From the NCBI GenBank assembly GCA_016931295.1, contig JAFGEZ010000005.1, positions 36,152-100,151 on the forward strand: a DNA stretch of 64,000 nt, in the 5' to 3' direction. Each line of letters starts with the position of its first letter. Within the stretch, counting starts at the first letter, position 1. This stretch comes from Candidatus Krumholzibacteriota bacterium (GTDB lineage: Bacteria; Krumholzibacteriota; Krumholzibacteriia; Krumholzibacteriales; Krumholzibacteriaceae). Below, piece after piece: positions 17,462 to 27,002 of the stretch. The notes under the pieces were generated by a model. The model saw nothing but the letters and a program-made list of their open reading frames with translations, was not told the DNA's origin and did not search any database. Position numbers and translations under genes: made by a program.

Positions 17462-17489
17462 ACGTGTATTCGACCGCGCCGCGTGTTTC

Positions 17490-19661
17490 CTACTCCACCG
17501 GCTCCTCCTGCCGCAGCGACTCCACCTGCGCGCGCAGTTCGGCGAGCTCCCGCTCCATCCGGGCCACGTTCGCCGCGATCGACGCCGCCCGCTGGGCGTC
17601 GAGCTCGGCCGCGGTCATCGGCTCGCCGGGGACATCCTCGCCCGGACCAGCGATCGTCGGCTCGACCGTGCCGTAGGCGGTGGGGATGAAGACGAGCGAG
17701 AGCTGCCGGTCGTAGGCGAGATACGTGCCGCCGAACGTGGTGCCGAGCATGTAGTAGTTCCGCGTCCCCGCCGAGACCTGGAAGAGCCCCGAGCAGGTGA
17801 CGGGCACGTTGTAGGTCCCCGTGGGCGAATTGCCGGCGAACCCGAGGTAGACGTCCTGATTCGCCGGGAAGATCGACGCGTTGTTCGACACGCCGAAGTT
17901 CGCTCCCATCGTTTCTCCCGTCACGTGTCCGATCTGCGCCTGGCAGGTCGCGATGGCGAGCACGTAGCCCGAGGTCGGCACGGTGATGCTCTGGGAGGCG
18001 ATCACGGTGATCGCCGGACTGGCTTCGATCGTGACGCCGAGGCCCCCCTCCTCGAAGCTCGCCGCGCCGGCCTCGTTCACGATCTCGGCGTTCGAGATCG
18101 AGCTCGCCGGCAGACGCACGGCGTCGTCCCCGGTCGTGCCGAGGTCGAAGACCGCCGAGCCGCCGGTGCCGAAGATCGAGACGAGCGGATCGCCCGTGCC
18201 GTTGTAGTTGCCGTCCACGCGGAACGCCGTGTAGGTCGGATCGCGCTTCACGTAGAAGTAGCCGCCCTCGCCGTTCACGTCGTACATGAGCGCCGCGGTC
18301 GTCTGCTCGAGCTCGTCGTAGAGGGTGAGGCTGCCGTTGCGCGAGGCGGCGCCGATCCTGACGTCCTCGTCCACGTGCAGGCGCGCGGCGGGCTCGGTCG
18401 TGCCGAGCCCGAGATTGCCCGTCGCGTCGAGACGCATCCGCTCGACGTTGCCCGTGGCGAACATGAGCGGATCGGCCGTCATGACGTCGATCAGCATCGG
18501 CCCGGCGGCGGTCCCGGCATGGATCATGGAGAGGTTCGCCAGCGGAATGCCGTTGGCGGTCGTGCCGACCGCCTCGGCGGCGTATTTCGCGAGGCGGAGA
18601 TAGTCGTAATCGCCCCCGGGCGTCTTGAGATCGATCTCCGAACGGCCGTTCGTGCTCGCCGTCGAGATCCGCTCCCCCACCGTGCCGGTGCCGCTGACGT
18701 GCACGTCCGTCGCCGGCGACGTGGTGCCGATGCCGATGTGGATGCCGTCGTTGTAGAGGTTGCTCGTCTGGTGCCACTCCATGCCGTCGTGGCGCAGCGT
18801 CATGCCGAGGATCCCCGGCGGGAGCGCGCCACCGCCCGATCCGGTGAGTGACTGCCAGTTCGAGCCGTCGTATCCCTCGAAGTCGCTCCCCGTCCAGCGG
18901 ATCGTGCCGGCGTGCGTGTTCGCCGTCGTGCCGAGACGGACGGCCCCCGCCACGTCGAGCTTCTCGAGTGGGCTGTAGACGCCGATGCCGTAATCGCCGT
19001 CTGGGGCGAGGCTCAGCAGATTGACGCCGTCGATCCGGGTCCTGAAGTGGTCGTCGGTGTCGAAAAGGGTCATCGCGCGCAGCCCGCCCCGCATGTACCC
19101 GATGGCGGGACGCGAGGAGGACTCCGCGGCGTTCACGTAGATGCTGGAGTAGCTGCCGTTGTGACCGTTGTAGAGGATCCCCACCTGTGTGTCGCTCTCC
19201 CCGGTGACGACGAGGGGATACCCGGGGGATGTCGACGTCCCGATGCCCACGTTGCCGCTCGAGGGGAAGATGTTCGATTCGCCGTGGACCCCCTTCGCGG
19301 CGAAGGCGTAGGGTGTCGCCGAGAGTTCGACGCGCGGCGCGAGTTCCGCCTCCGCTCCGACCGATACGCCGAGGTAGTAGCGCGCGTCGAACGGGAGGTC
19401 GAGCTTCATCACCGATCCGAGCATCACACCGAAGATCCCCTTCGTCACCTGCACGGACGGGTGCGTCTCCTCCCAGAGGGGCGTGCCGCCCGAGGCGACG
19501 TTGTAGATCCTGAAGGTGATCGGGTAGGCGCCGTCGGGCACCGCGACGCCCCCGGCGTCGGTGAGGACGCCCTGGTAGCTGACGGCGTCCGCGATCTCGG
19601 CGGCGCCGGGACATGCGAGCACGGCGACGAGAACGAGCGCCGGCAGGATCGATCGTTTCAT
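17490..19661 (-). CDS. Secreted tail-fibre-like protein with VGIGT repeats and C-terminal coiled coil
   Basis: 723 aa. A signal peptide ends at about residue 22. The next ~100 residues (SYQGVLTDAGG, DGAYPITFRIYNV, YYLGVSVGAEAELAPRVELSATPYAFAAKG) match the N-terminus of the protein starting at 22730. The middle has repeats of the type VGIGTSTSP, IGIGTTSPATDVHVSG and LGLGTTEPAARLHVDEDV. These are common in bacterial surface proteins that share modules with phage tail fibres. The C-terminus is a heptad-rich helix (AANVARMERELAELRAQVESL), suited to trimerisation. The S74 chaperone found in the paralogue is absent. GGAGGAAGAC precedes the ATG. No enzymatic role is visible. Confidence 0.78.
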   Translation of the reverse strand: MKRSILPALVLVAVLACPGAAEIADAVSYQGVLTDAGGVAVPDGAYPITFRIYNVASGGTPLWEETHPSVQVTKGIFGVMLGSVMKLDLPFDARYYLGVSVGAEAELAPRVELSATPYAFAAKGVHGESNIFPSSGNVGIGTSTSPGYPLVVTGESDTQVGILYNGHNGSYSSIYVNAAESSSRPAIGYMRGGLRAMTLFDTDDHFRTRIDGVNLLSLAPDGDYGIGVYSPLEKLDVAGAVRLGTTANTHAGTIRWTGSDFEGYDGSNWQSLTGSGGGALPPGILGMTLRHDGMEWHQTSNLYNDGIHIGIGTTSPATDVHVSGTGTVGERISTASTNGRSEIDLKTPGGDYDYLRLAKYAAEAVGTTANGIPLANLSMIHAGTAAGPMLIDVMTADPLMFATGNVERMRLDATGNLGLGTTEPAARLHVDEDVRIGAASRNGSLTLYDELEQTTAALMYDVNGEGGYFYVKRDPTYTAFRVDGNYNGTGDPLVSIFGTGGSAVFDLGTTGDDAVRLPASSISNAEIVNEAGAASFEEGGLGVTIEASPAITVIASQSITVPTSGYVLAIATCQAQIGHVTGETMGANFGVSNNASIFPANQDVYLGFAGNSPTGTYNVPVTCSGLFQVSAGTRNYYMLGTTFGGTYLAYDRQLSLVFIPTAYGTVEPTIAGPGEDVPGEPMTAAELDAQRAASIAANVARMERELAELRAQVESLRQEEPVE

Positions 19662-19754
19662 GTCTTCCTCCTTGTTCGGGCGAACCGCCGACGCGACGCA
19701 CCGGAGGAAGCCCGCACGTGCGATGTATTGATTGAAACAGCCGCTTCGAGAATC

Positions 19755-19783
19755 ATGCTACGCGACGGCCGCGCGAGCGTCAA
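19755..19783 (-). promoter_or_regulatory. Promoter of the tail-fibre-like gene
   Basis: On the minus strand, TTGACG (19783-19778), 17-bp spacer, TAGCAT (19760-19755), about 95 nt upstream of the ATG at 19661. Confidence 0.6.
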
Positions 19784-19871
19784 TCGGGATATGAGGCGGG
19801 AAAACGAATCGACGGGCGCACCGCCCGGTGCTCGGCTTCCAGCGGCTGCAGTCAACTACGTCTTTCACGCG

Positions 19872-22187
19872 TTACAGGGATGCGCCCTGCCGCGGAGATT
19901 TGAACACCTCTATCGTGTTCCTTTCGAGGATGCTGTCCCTGTACGGTGCGATGCCCGTCAGGATGTCGATGGCCATGCTGCTGTCGGTGACCGAGACGAC
20001 GGCGATGGACTCGCCGTCCGGACTCCATGCCGGCATGCCTTCCTTGACACCCCCCTTGGTGAGAAGCAGCGCATTCCGGCCATCGGCGCCCATGACATAT
20101 ATATCCGTGTTCCCCCAGTCCTTGGCCGTGACGGCGATGAATCCGCCGTCCGGGCTCCAAGCCGGCCTGAAATGAACCATTTTGGGCGACTCGACAGTGA
20201 CGACGGCGCCGGAACGCCTGTCGAGCACGCACAGGCCGTCGCCCTTCCGTATGTACGCGACACGTCTTCCGTCGGGCGAGAGAGCGGGATAGCTTATTCC
20301 GCCGACAGCGGTGAGCCGCTCCGATCGCCCGGTCTCGAGATCATTCACCCATATCTCGCTCCCGCCCGAGCGATCCGAGCAGAACACGATCTCCCCGCCG
20401 TCGCCCGACCAGCAGGGAGACACGTTCCTGCCGTCCGCCACGATCACCGACTCTACGTGATCCGACGCGTCCAATACGCAGATCTCGTACCCCTCGCCGG
20501 TCAGTCGCGAAAACGCGATCCGCTTTGAGTCGGGCGCCCAACTGACGGGATCCTCGATTCCCTCCCCGACCGCGATGCGCCTGGGTTGCCCGCCCCCGAT
20601 CGAAATCACGCGGATCTCTCCTCTCCCGTATCGATCGATCGTCCGGTACGCGATACTTTTTCCATCGGGAGACCATGCCGGGCCCGAGCAGCGCATACCG
20701 CTTTCAGGGACGAGGCGCCGCCGTTCGAGTTCCCCGGCACGCGCGTTCCGCCGGTAGATCGCCGCGACACCGGAGGCGAAGTAGATCTGCGAATATCTCA
20801 ACTCGCCCCGCACGACCGCCTCGTCGTAGAGGATCGGCCGAAGCTTCGGCCGAATGACATGGATGAGCGGAGGATGAAGAACGAGATACTCGACCTCGTT
20901 CTTCCATAGCTCGCCGAGGGTCGTGTCGTACGGTCCGACGGGGATCTCGACGTACCGCCCTCCCGCATAGAAGGCGAAGAACGGTTTCCGGTCGGCGACC
21001 GCATCGACCGGAGAAATCTGCCCGTCGAAGCGGCGCCCTAGCCGCTTCGCCCACCCATACCCGTTCGACACCGGCTGCGTCACCTGGTCACTGTTCAGGA
21101 TGCAACAGGCGCCGAACGACAGAACGCCCAACGCCAATGCAGCATTCCGGTACCCGCGCCTCGCTATGCCCTCGACGGCGACGAACGCGTAGAGCAGCAG
21201 GAGCGGGATGTACGGATAGATGAAGCGGGGCTCGCTCCTGAACGTGAACGGGGGAAAAAGAAGAAACGAGATCATGGCGGCGAGCAGGAACGAGCGCTTC
21301 CTGAACATGCCGAGAAGCCCCAGGAGAAAGAGCACTGGCGATACGTGCCGAGCCAGCAAAAATAGCTCCCGCGGCATACGCTTCAGGTAATCGGCCGCGA
21401 CCGCAAGGATCCCGTCGTTGCCGCGCACTGCCTCGATCGCCTGCTCACTCCCGGCGAATGCCAGCCATCCCTCGCGCAGCTTCCATTGTTCGGCGCTCGT
21501 TCCGAAAAGGCCGGTCTTGGAAATCAGAACGAGGTGATTCCCGGACAGCGATTGGGCCGCGACATTGAGTGCATAGATGGTGACGAATCCCGAGAGAAGA
21601 ACGAGCAGCTGTTTCGGCCGGCGTATCATGACGATCGCCAGCACGACGAGCACGCCGAGCGCTTCGGGACGCGTGATCGCCGCCGCGCCGAAGAGCAGCC
21701 CGGAATACAGATGTCTCTTCTGCGCGAAGAGCAGGAGGCCCGCGAGCACGCAGAAGAGGTACAGGGACTCCGACATGGTGATCGTCGACAGCCGGATGAA
21801 CAGGGGCGTGAGGGCAAGCAGCAGGCTCGCGAGGAGGGCGTTGCGCCGCTCGACGAAGCGCCTGCACAGCGCGAAAAAGACGAGGATGGAGCCGACCCCC
21901 GCGATGAGGGAGACAGCTTGCGCGGCACGCACGCCGTCGCGCACTATCGGAAGGAGCAGGGCGATAGCCACCGGATACCCGATCGGGAAGCCGCTCGCAC
22001 GGTACGCGGCATCGAAAAACGAACGGGCGTGGTTTATGTAGTACGTCCCGTCATAGGTGACGAGATCGAATGCGCCGAGGAAGGGGATTCTCGCGAGCAT
22101 CCCCACTCCCGCGAGAGCGAGATATTCATGGCATCCCCTGAACGCGCGGGGCGCACGCCGCTTCTCGTTCCTGTTCCTCTTTTTCAT
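19872..22187 (-). CDS. Fusion of a polytopic GT39-like glycosyltransferase with a TolB-type beta-propeller
   Basis: 771 aa from the ATG at 22187 (weak ribosome site). Residues ~20-400 carry about ten hydrophobic segments with the outer-loop motif FDLVTYDGTYYINHAR and RSEPRFIYPYIPLLLLYAF, the architecture of GT-C transferases. A soluble linker domain extends to ~520. From about 540 to the end there are five to six PD40/TolB repeats: WSPDGKSIAY, WAPDSKRIAF, WSGDGGEIVF, LSPDGRRVAY, WSPDGGFIAV and WSPDGESIAV. The propeller should face the periplasm. GT-C enzymes are not normally joined to TolB propellers. Either a surveillance or binding module is attached to the transferase, or two genes have fused. 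The reading frame is continuous across the junction. Confidence 0.78.
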   Translation of the reverse strand: MKKRNRNEKRRAPRAFRGCHEYLALAGVGMLARIPFLGAFDLVTYDGTYYINHARSFFDAAYRASGFPIGYPVAIALLLPIVRDGVRAAQAVSLIAGVGSILVFFALCRRFVERRNALLASLLLALTPLFIRLSTITMSESLYLFCVLAGLLLFAQKRHLYSGLLFGAAAITRPEALGVLVVLAIVMIRRPKQLLVLLSGFVTIYALNVAAQSLSGNHLVLISKTGLFGTSAEQWKLREGWLAFAGSEQAIEAVRGNDGILAVAADYLKRMPRELFLLARHVSPVLFLLGLLGMFRKRSFLLAAMISFLLFPPFTFRSEPRFIYPYIPLLLLYAFVAVEGIARRGYRNAALALGVLSFGACCILNSDQVTQPVSNGYGWAKRLGRRFDGQISPVDAVADRKPFFAFYAGGRYVEIPVGPYDTTLGELWKNEVEYLVLHPPLIHVIRPKLRPILYDEAVVRGELRYSQIYFASGVAAIYRRNARAGELERRRLVPESGMRCSGPAWSPDGKSIAYRTIDRYGRGEIRVISIGGGQPRRIAVGEGIEDPVSWAPDSKRIAFSRLTGEGYEICVLDASDHVESVIVADGRNVSPCWSGDGGEIVFCSDRSGGSEIWVNDLETGRSERLTAVGGISYPALSPDGRRVAYIRKGDGLCVLDRRSGAVVTVESPKMVHFRPAWSPDGGFIAVTAKDWGNTDIYVMGADGRNALLLTKGGVKEGMPAWSPDGESIAVVSVTDSSMAIDILTGIAPYRDSILERNTIEVFKSPRQGASL

Positions 22188-22280
22188 CCTGCAAAGCGAC
22201 CATCTCGCGGACGATATCGATCGCGACGAATCTTTTCCGGGCCGGCACTGAATTATGGCACAACCGCACGGCCTTTTGAC

Positions 22281-22307
22281 ACTAAAAGTGCCGCTCGGGC
22301 GGCACTT
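22281..22307 (-). terminator. Intrinsic terminator downstream of tRNA-Arg
   Basis: Perfect 9-bp stem AAGTGCCGC/GCGGCACTT (22286-22294 with 22299-22307); on the minus strand it runs into TTTTAGT. It stops the tRNA transcript before the glycosyltransferase-TolB gene. Nothing else is evident in 22308-22446. Confidence 0.7.
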
Positions 22308-22446
22308 CACCGAATCCCGCACGGGAACCATGGCAGGAATGCAGCGTGCCCGACCGTGAAGATACGGCTGTCGGAGTCCCGAGACGCTGCGACGAAGCCG
22401 CCGCATCCACCATTCGGTCCGGCAACATGTTGTGCAAAACAGAAAG

Positions 22447-22520
<74 letters not shown>

Positions 22521-22539
22521 ACGTCATGCCACGGGCCGT

Positions 22540-22545
22540 AGTATA
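22540..22545 (-). promoter_or_regulatory. -10 element of tRNA-Arg
   Basis: TATACT on the minus strand, 19 nt upstream of the tRNA 5' end. No convincing -35 at 17 bp. Confidence 0.5.
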
Positions 22546-22631
22546 GCGAAATCCCCCGCGGCGCGCGAAAGAAAACTCCCGCGCCCGGCCGCGCGTCAAC
22601 TCCCCGGAACGGCCGCCGCCCGGGCAATTGT

Positions 22632-22660
22632 TTGACACCGAATCCCGCCCGTGTCAGAAT
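22632..22660 (+). promoter_or_regulatory. Promoter of the S74 tail-fibre-like gene
   Basis: TTGACA, 17-bp spacer, CAGAAT; start codon at 22730. Confidence 0.65.
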
Positions 22661-22729
22661 CGCTTCGGCTCATACCCTACGCATCGTCATCGACCACGTG
22701 TGTTCGTTTGCCGCGAAGGAGGCTCGTCC

Positions 22730-24361
22730 ATGAGAACCGCCGTCGTCATCGTCGCGTTGTCGCTCATCATCGCCGGGACCGCCGGTGCCGGGGTTCCCGC
22801 CGTCGTCAGCTACCAGGGCGTCCTCACCGACGCCGGGGGCGCGGCCGTCCCCGATGGCGGCTACCCCGTCGAGTTCCGCCTCTACGACGTCGAGACGGGC
22901 GGCGCACCCCTATGGATGGAAGGGCAGGCGGTGACCGTGCAGAAAGGCATATTCACCGCGCTGCTCGGCCTCGCCGCGCCTCTCGAGCCCTGGCTCTTCG
23001 AGCATCCCCTCTGGCTCGGCGTCGCCGTCGACGGCGAGGCCGAACTCGCCCCGCGCGTCATGCTCACCGCCGCGGCATACAGCATGGGCGCGGCGTCGGT
23101 CCAGGACAGCGCCGTCACCTGGGCGAAGATCGCTCGCGGGGCGGTCACGGGCGAGAAGATCGCCGACGAACAGGTCCTCCGCGCCCTGAACGGCCTTCGC
23201 GACGAGGTGGCGCTCGTCGCCGGCGACAACGTGACGATCACCCCCTCCGGCCAGGAGATCGTCATCGAGGCCGCGGGGGGCGGGAGCGGGATCGGCGGAA
23301 GCGGCCTGGCGGGCCAGGTCGCCCTCTGGGACGGGGAAACGAGCCTCGCCGGAACGAACGAGCTCTTCTGGGACGAGGCGAACGGCCGGCTCGGCGTGGG
23401 CTCGGCGGCGCCGAACGCGCGGCTGCGCGTCGAATCGGCCGAGGCGCTGACGGCGGTCGTCGCCTCGACGCACCAGGCCGACACCACGCAGGTCATCCGG
23501 GCGAACTACCTCGGCGGGGGGAACACCGACGCGACGGCCGTCTTCGGCCTCTCGTGCCCGTCGGACGGCTGGGGCTTCGGCGGCAAATTCATCGGCGGCC
23601 GAACGGGAGCCTACGGGTTCGCCAACGGCGGCGGGCATCTCGCGCGCGTCTACGGCGTCTTCGGCGAGGCCTCGGGAAACGAGTCATGCGACGACTACAC
23701 CGTCGGCGTGTGCGGGACCGCCTACGGGACGTGCACCCTGGGCAGCATCGGCGTCCTCGGGCAGGCCAACGGTTCGGCGATCGCCTCCCATTTCGGCATC
23801 TACGGCGAATCGCTGGGCAGCGGCGTCCGGTACGCCGGCTACCTCCGGGCGACGGCGACGGGACCGGGCACCCGGTTCGGCCTCTTCTCGCAGGCCAACG
23901 GCGGCGACACCAACTACGGCGTCTACGCCTCCGCGCCCGTCCAGGCGAACAGCTACGCCCTCTTCGCCGACGGCGACATCGTCTATTCCGGCAGCGTCTA
24001 CAACGATTCCGACGCGCGGCTCAAGGAGGCGGTCGCGCCCCTCGACGGAGCGCTCGACCGGATCATGCGCCTCGAGCCGCGCTCCTTCCGGTTCCGGCGG
24101 GACGGCGAGGCGGCGGACCTGCACCTCCCGACCGGCACCCGGCGCGGGTTTCTCGCGCAGGAGCTCGCCGAGGTCCTTCCCGGGCTCGTCAGGGAGATCG
24201 TCCACCCGGTCGATCCGGAAAGCGGCGACGGCGCCGCGCTGCGCCGGGTTCTCGGCATCGACTACGTGCAGCTCATCCCGCTCCTCGTCGGCGCCGTCCA
24301 GGAGCAGCAAAAAGAGATCGAACGGCTTCGCGCCGAGATCGACGCCTTGCGGGAGCGGTGA
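22730..24361 (+). CDS. Secreted tail-fibre-like protein with C-terminal S74 (endosialidase-type) intramolecular chaperone
   Basis: 543 aa. A signal peptide is followed by the same YQGVLTDAGG / VPDGGYPVEFRLYDV / AELAPRVMLTAAAYSMGA domain as in the 17490-19661 protein. A beta-rich shaft follows, with NARLRVESA and many Gly-rich turns. The last ~130 residues are a peptidase S74 domain: the SDARLKEAV motif carries the autocleavage Ser and Lys, followed by LEPRSFRF, RRGFLAQELAEVLPGLV and IDYVQLIPLLVGAVQEQQKEIERL. Such domains guide trimer folding and then cut themselves off. The start has AAGGAGG 8 nt upstream. This is a probable trimeric surface fibre; its ligand is unknown. Confidence 0.85.
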   Translation: MRTAVVIVALSLIIAGTAGAGVPAVVSYQGVLTDAGGAAVPDGGYPVEFRLYDVETGGAPLWMEGQAVTVQKGIFTALLGLAAPLEPWLFEHPLWLGVAVDGEAELAPRVMLTAAAYSMGAASVQDSAVTWAKIARGAVTGEKIADEQVLRALNGLRDEVALVAGDNVTITPSGQEIVIEAAGGGSGIGGSGLAGQVALWDGETSLAGTNELFWDEANGRLGVGSAAPNARLRVESAEALTAVVASTHQADTTQVIRANYLGGGNTDATAVFGLSCPSDGWGFGGKFIGGRTGAYGFANGGGHLARVYGVFGEASGNESCDDYTVGVCGTAYGTCTLGSIGVLGQANGSAIASHFGIYGESLGSGVRYAGYLRATATGPGTRFGLFSQANGGDTNYGVYASAPVQANSYALFADGDIVYSGSVYNDSDARLKEAVAPLDGALDRIMRLEPRSFRFRRDGEAADLHLPTGTRRGFLAQELAEVLPGLVREIVHPVDPESGDGAALRRVLGIDYVQLIPLLVGAVQEQQKEIERLRAEIDALRER

Positions 24362-24391
24362 TTCGCGGCCCGGAGGTGGTTTGCTCCGTCG

Positions 24392-24420
24392 TTGCGGTCC
24401 GTTCCCGGCCGTGGTATACT
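24392..24420 (+). promoter_or_regulatory. Promoter of the beta-propeller/Fn3 protein gene
   Basis: TTGCGG, 17-bp spacer, TATACT; start codon at 24479. Confidence 0.6.
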
Positions 24421-24478
24421 AGGGGCCGGCTCACCAAGTCACACACAATCAGGCGTCTCCGGCGAAGGAGGTCTTCCC

Positions 24479-26923
24479 ATGCGCGGATGGTGCATCCGTT
24501 CCTGCGCGCTCGCCCTCGCCCTTCTCGCGCTCGCCGCCGCCCCGGCGGCCGCCGTCTGGACCGAGGGAGGCAATCCCGTCTCGACGGACATCTACGACCA
24601 GGAACAGCACGTCGTCGTCCCCGACGGCGCGGGCGGCATGATCGTCGTCTGGGCCTGGTACGAGAACGAGGGCGGCTACCTCAAGCACGATCTCTACGCC
24701 CAGCGGATCGACAAGCGGGGAAACGAACTCTGGGCCGATGGCGGCGTGGCCGTCTGCGATTATACCGACGAGCAGGGGTATCCCTGCGCGGTGAGCGACG
24801 GCGCCGGCGGCGTGATCGTCGCGTGGTACGATCTCAGGGGCGGCAGCTACACGGACATCTACGCCCAGCGCGTCCGTGCCGACGGCTCCGTCGCGTGGAC
24901 GGCCGACGGGGTGGCCCTCTGCACGGCCGCCCGCAACCAGGGCTACCCCGCGATCGCCGCCGACGGCTTCGGCGGGGCGATCGTCGTCTGGCAGGACGAC
25001 CGCAACGCCACCGGTTGGGACGTCTACGCCCAGCGCGTCCGCGCCGACGGCTCCGTCGCGTGGACGGCCGACGGGGTGGCCCTCTGCACGAACACGTCGT
25101 TCCAGGAGGACATCGCCATCGTCGGCTACGGCCCCGCGGGCGCGGTGGCCGTCTGGGAGGACGCCCGCCCCTACACGGAAACCGATCTCTACGGGCAGCA
25201 CGTCGACTCCTCGGGCGCCGTCCAGTGGGGCGCCGACGGGTACGCGCTCGTCAACGCTGCCAACAACCAGTACGACCCGGTGCTTTTGCCGCACGGCTAC
25301 GACGACTACGGCTACTTCCTCGTCTGGGCCGACGCGCGGAGCGGCTCGCAAACCGACATCTACGCCGGTCGCTTCAGCGGCGTCAACTGCCAGTGGGGCA
25401 CTCCCAACGGCCTCGCCGTCTGCGCGGCGACCGGGAGCCAGTACTACCCGGAGGTCGCACCCTGCGGCCAGTACGACCTCGTCGTCTGGTGGCGCGACAA
25501 CCGGGGAATCGACGAGGATCTCTACGCGCAGCGGGTCGACTGGTTCGGCAACATGCTCTGGACGGCGGACGGCGAGGCGATCTGCGCCCGCGCCCGCAAC
25601 CAGTACACCGCCGAGGCGATCGAGACGGCAGCCGGGGAATTCCTCTTCGTCTGGGCCGACGACCGCAACCTCTACGCCGATCTCTACGCCCAGAAGGTGG
25701 ACGCCGCCGGCGTTCCGCTCTGGGACGCCGGCGGGATCCCCTTCGTGGACGACACGTACACCCGGCACAGTCCCCTGCTCGCCGCCGACGGCGAGGGGGG
25801 GACGCTCGTCGCCTGGATCGACCAGCGCGACTGGCAGACGCAGGGCATGGACATCTACGCCCTTCGACTCGACGGCTTCGGCGTCTGGGGATACCCCGCC
25901 CCTGCGATCGCGGGTGTCGACGACGTGCCGGACGACCAGGGCGGCCGCGTCACGCTGACCTGGGCGGCGAGCCCCCTCGACCGGTTCCCGGACGAGACGA
26001 TCACCCACTACTCCGTCTGGCGGAGCCTCACGGCTCCCGCGGCGATGGCCCTCTCCGGCGGCAACCCGGCCGAGACGCCCCTTTCGGCGATCGGTCCGGA
26101 CTTCGCCGGCACGGCCTGGCGCACTGCGCCCATCGGCGCGGCGGCGGCCGCGTGGGAATGGATCGGCAACGTCGAGGCGCACCGCTTCGAGGAATACGCC
26201 ATGAGCGCCGCCACCCTCTACGACTCGACCAACGCGAACGGCGGCGTCCACCACTTCCTCGTCGCCGCCCACGCGGCCGACCCCTTCGTCTGGTGGGACA
26301 GCGAACCGGACAGCGGCTGGTCGGTCGACAATCTCGCCCCCGAACCGCCCGTCGGTCTCGCCGGCGAGCAGCTCCACGGCCCCGAGGCCCTCTACGTGCA
26401 CTGGAACCCGAACGCGGAGGAGGATCTCGCCGGCTACCGCGTCTACCGGGGCGCGAATGCGGAATTCGCGCCGGGCGCGGGGAACATGATCGCCTCGACC
26501 CCCGACACGGCGGCGACCGACGACGGCTGGACGTGGGACGCGGGGTTCTGGTACAAGGTGACGGCCCTCGATGTCCACGGCAACGAGAGCCCGGTGGCCC
26601 TGCTCGGTCCCGGGAATGTGACGGGCGGGGAGACCCCGCCGGCCCCGGCAGACTTCCTGGCCCGGAACTACCCGAATCCCTTCAACCCCGCCACGACGAT
26701 CCTGTTCGGCATCGCCCGGCCCGGCCGCGTCCGCGTCGGCGTCTACGACACGGCCGGCAGGCTCGTCCGGCTCCTTCTCGACGAGCGCCGCGACGCGGGA
26801 CGCCACGAGGTCGCCTGGGACGGCCGGGGCGACGACGGCCGCAGCGCGGCGAGCGGCGTCTACTTCTGCCGCCTCGTCGCCGGTCCCTTCGAGGAGACGA
26901 GGAAGATGGTCTTGCTGAGGTGA
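24479..26923 (+). CDS. Secreted beta-propeller protein with Fn3-like domain and FlgD-like sorting tail
   Basis: 814 aa. After the signal peptide (LALALLALAAAPAAA), about eight repeats of ~50 residues carry 'D..GG.IV.W.D.R....DIYAQRV...G...W..DG...C', a propeller-like pattern. Two repeats (around 24880 and 25060) are nearly identical in DNA, indicating recent duplication. A Fn3-like region occupies ~660-730 (PPVGLAGEQ, LYVHWNPNAEEDLAGYRVYRG). The final ~85 residues are the FlgD-like Ig tail: NYPNPFNPATTI, GRLVRLL, AASGVYFCRL, KMVLLR. GAAGGAGG precedes the ATG. It is probably cell-surface or released; no catalytic site is seen. Confidence 0.85.
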   Translation: MRGWCIRSCALALALLALAAAPAAAVWTEGGNPVSTDIYDQEQHVVVPDGAGGMIVVWAWYENEGGYLKHDLYAQRIDKRGNELWADGGVAVCDYTDEQGYPCAVSDGAGGVIVAWYDLRGGSYTDIYAQRVRADGSVAWTADGVALCTAARNQGYPAIAADGFGGAIVVWQDDRNATGWDVYAQRVRADGSVAWTADGVALCTNTSFQEDIAIVGYGPAGAVAVWEDARPYTETDLYGQHVDSSGAVQWGADGYALVNAANNQYDPVLLPHGYDDYGYFLVWADARSGSQTDIYAGRFSGVNCQWGTPNGLAVCAATGSQYYPEVAPCGQYDLVVWWRDNRGIDEDLYAQRVDWFGNMLWTADGEAICARARNQYTAEAIETAAGEFLFVWADDRNLYADLYAQKVDAAGVPLWDAGGIPFVDDTYTRHSPLLAADGEGGTLVAWIDQRDWQTQGMDIYALRLDGFGVWGYPAPAIAGVDDVPDDQGGRVTLTWAASPLDRFPDETITHYSVWRSLTAPAAMALSGGNPAETPLSAIGPDFAGTAWRTAPIGAAAAAWEWIGNVEAHRFEEYAMSAATLYDSTNANGGVHHFLVAAHAADPFVWWDSEPDSGWSVDNLAPEPPVGLAGEQLHGPEALYVHWNPNAEEDLAGYRVYRGANAEFAPGAGNMIASTPDTAATDDGWTWDAGFWYKVTALDVHGNESPVALLGPGNVTGGETPPAPADFLARNYPNPFNPATTILFGIARPGRVRVGVYDTAGRLVRLLLDERRDAGRHEVAWDGRGDDGRSAASGVYFCRLVAGPFEETRKMVLLR

Positions 26924-26945
26924 CGTCGGCGCCGGGGCGGACAAG

Positions 26946-26979
26946 GAACGGGGCGGTCCCGGAGGGGGCCGCCCCGTTC
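26946..26979. terminator. Hairpin between convergent genes
   Basis: A long GC stem (GAACGGGGCGGTCCC 26946-26960 with 26965-26979) lies between the stops at 26923 and 27003. No T tract follows. Confidence 0.5.
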
Positions 26980-27002
26980 GTATCGCCGCCGCGCGTCCGG
27001 GT

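Noticed and set aside
24880-25090. Near-identical DNA repeats as a CRISPR or mobile repeat
   Set aside because: They fall in frame inside one gene and encode propeller blades (DGSVAWTADGVALC), so they are protein-repeat duplications.
24449-26944. 831-codon minus-strand frame opposite the propeller/Fn3 gene
   Set aside because: Mirror of a gene with strong third-position GC bias; composition is Val/Arg/Asp-rich without motifs, and the plus frame has a signal peptide and sorting tail.
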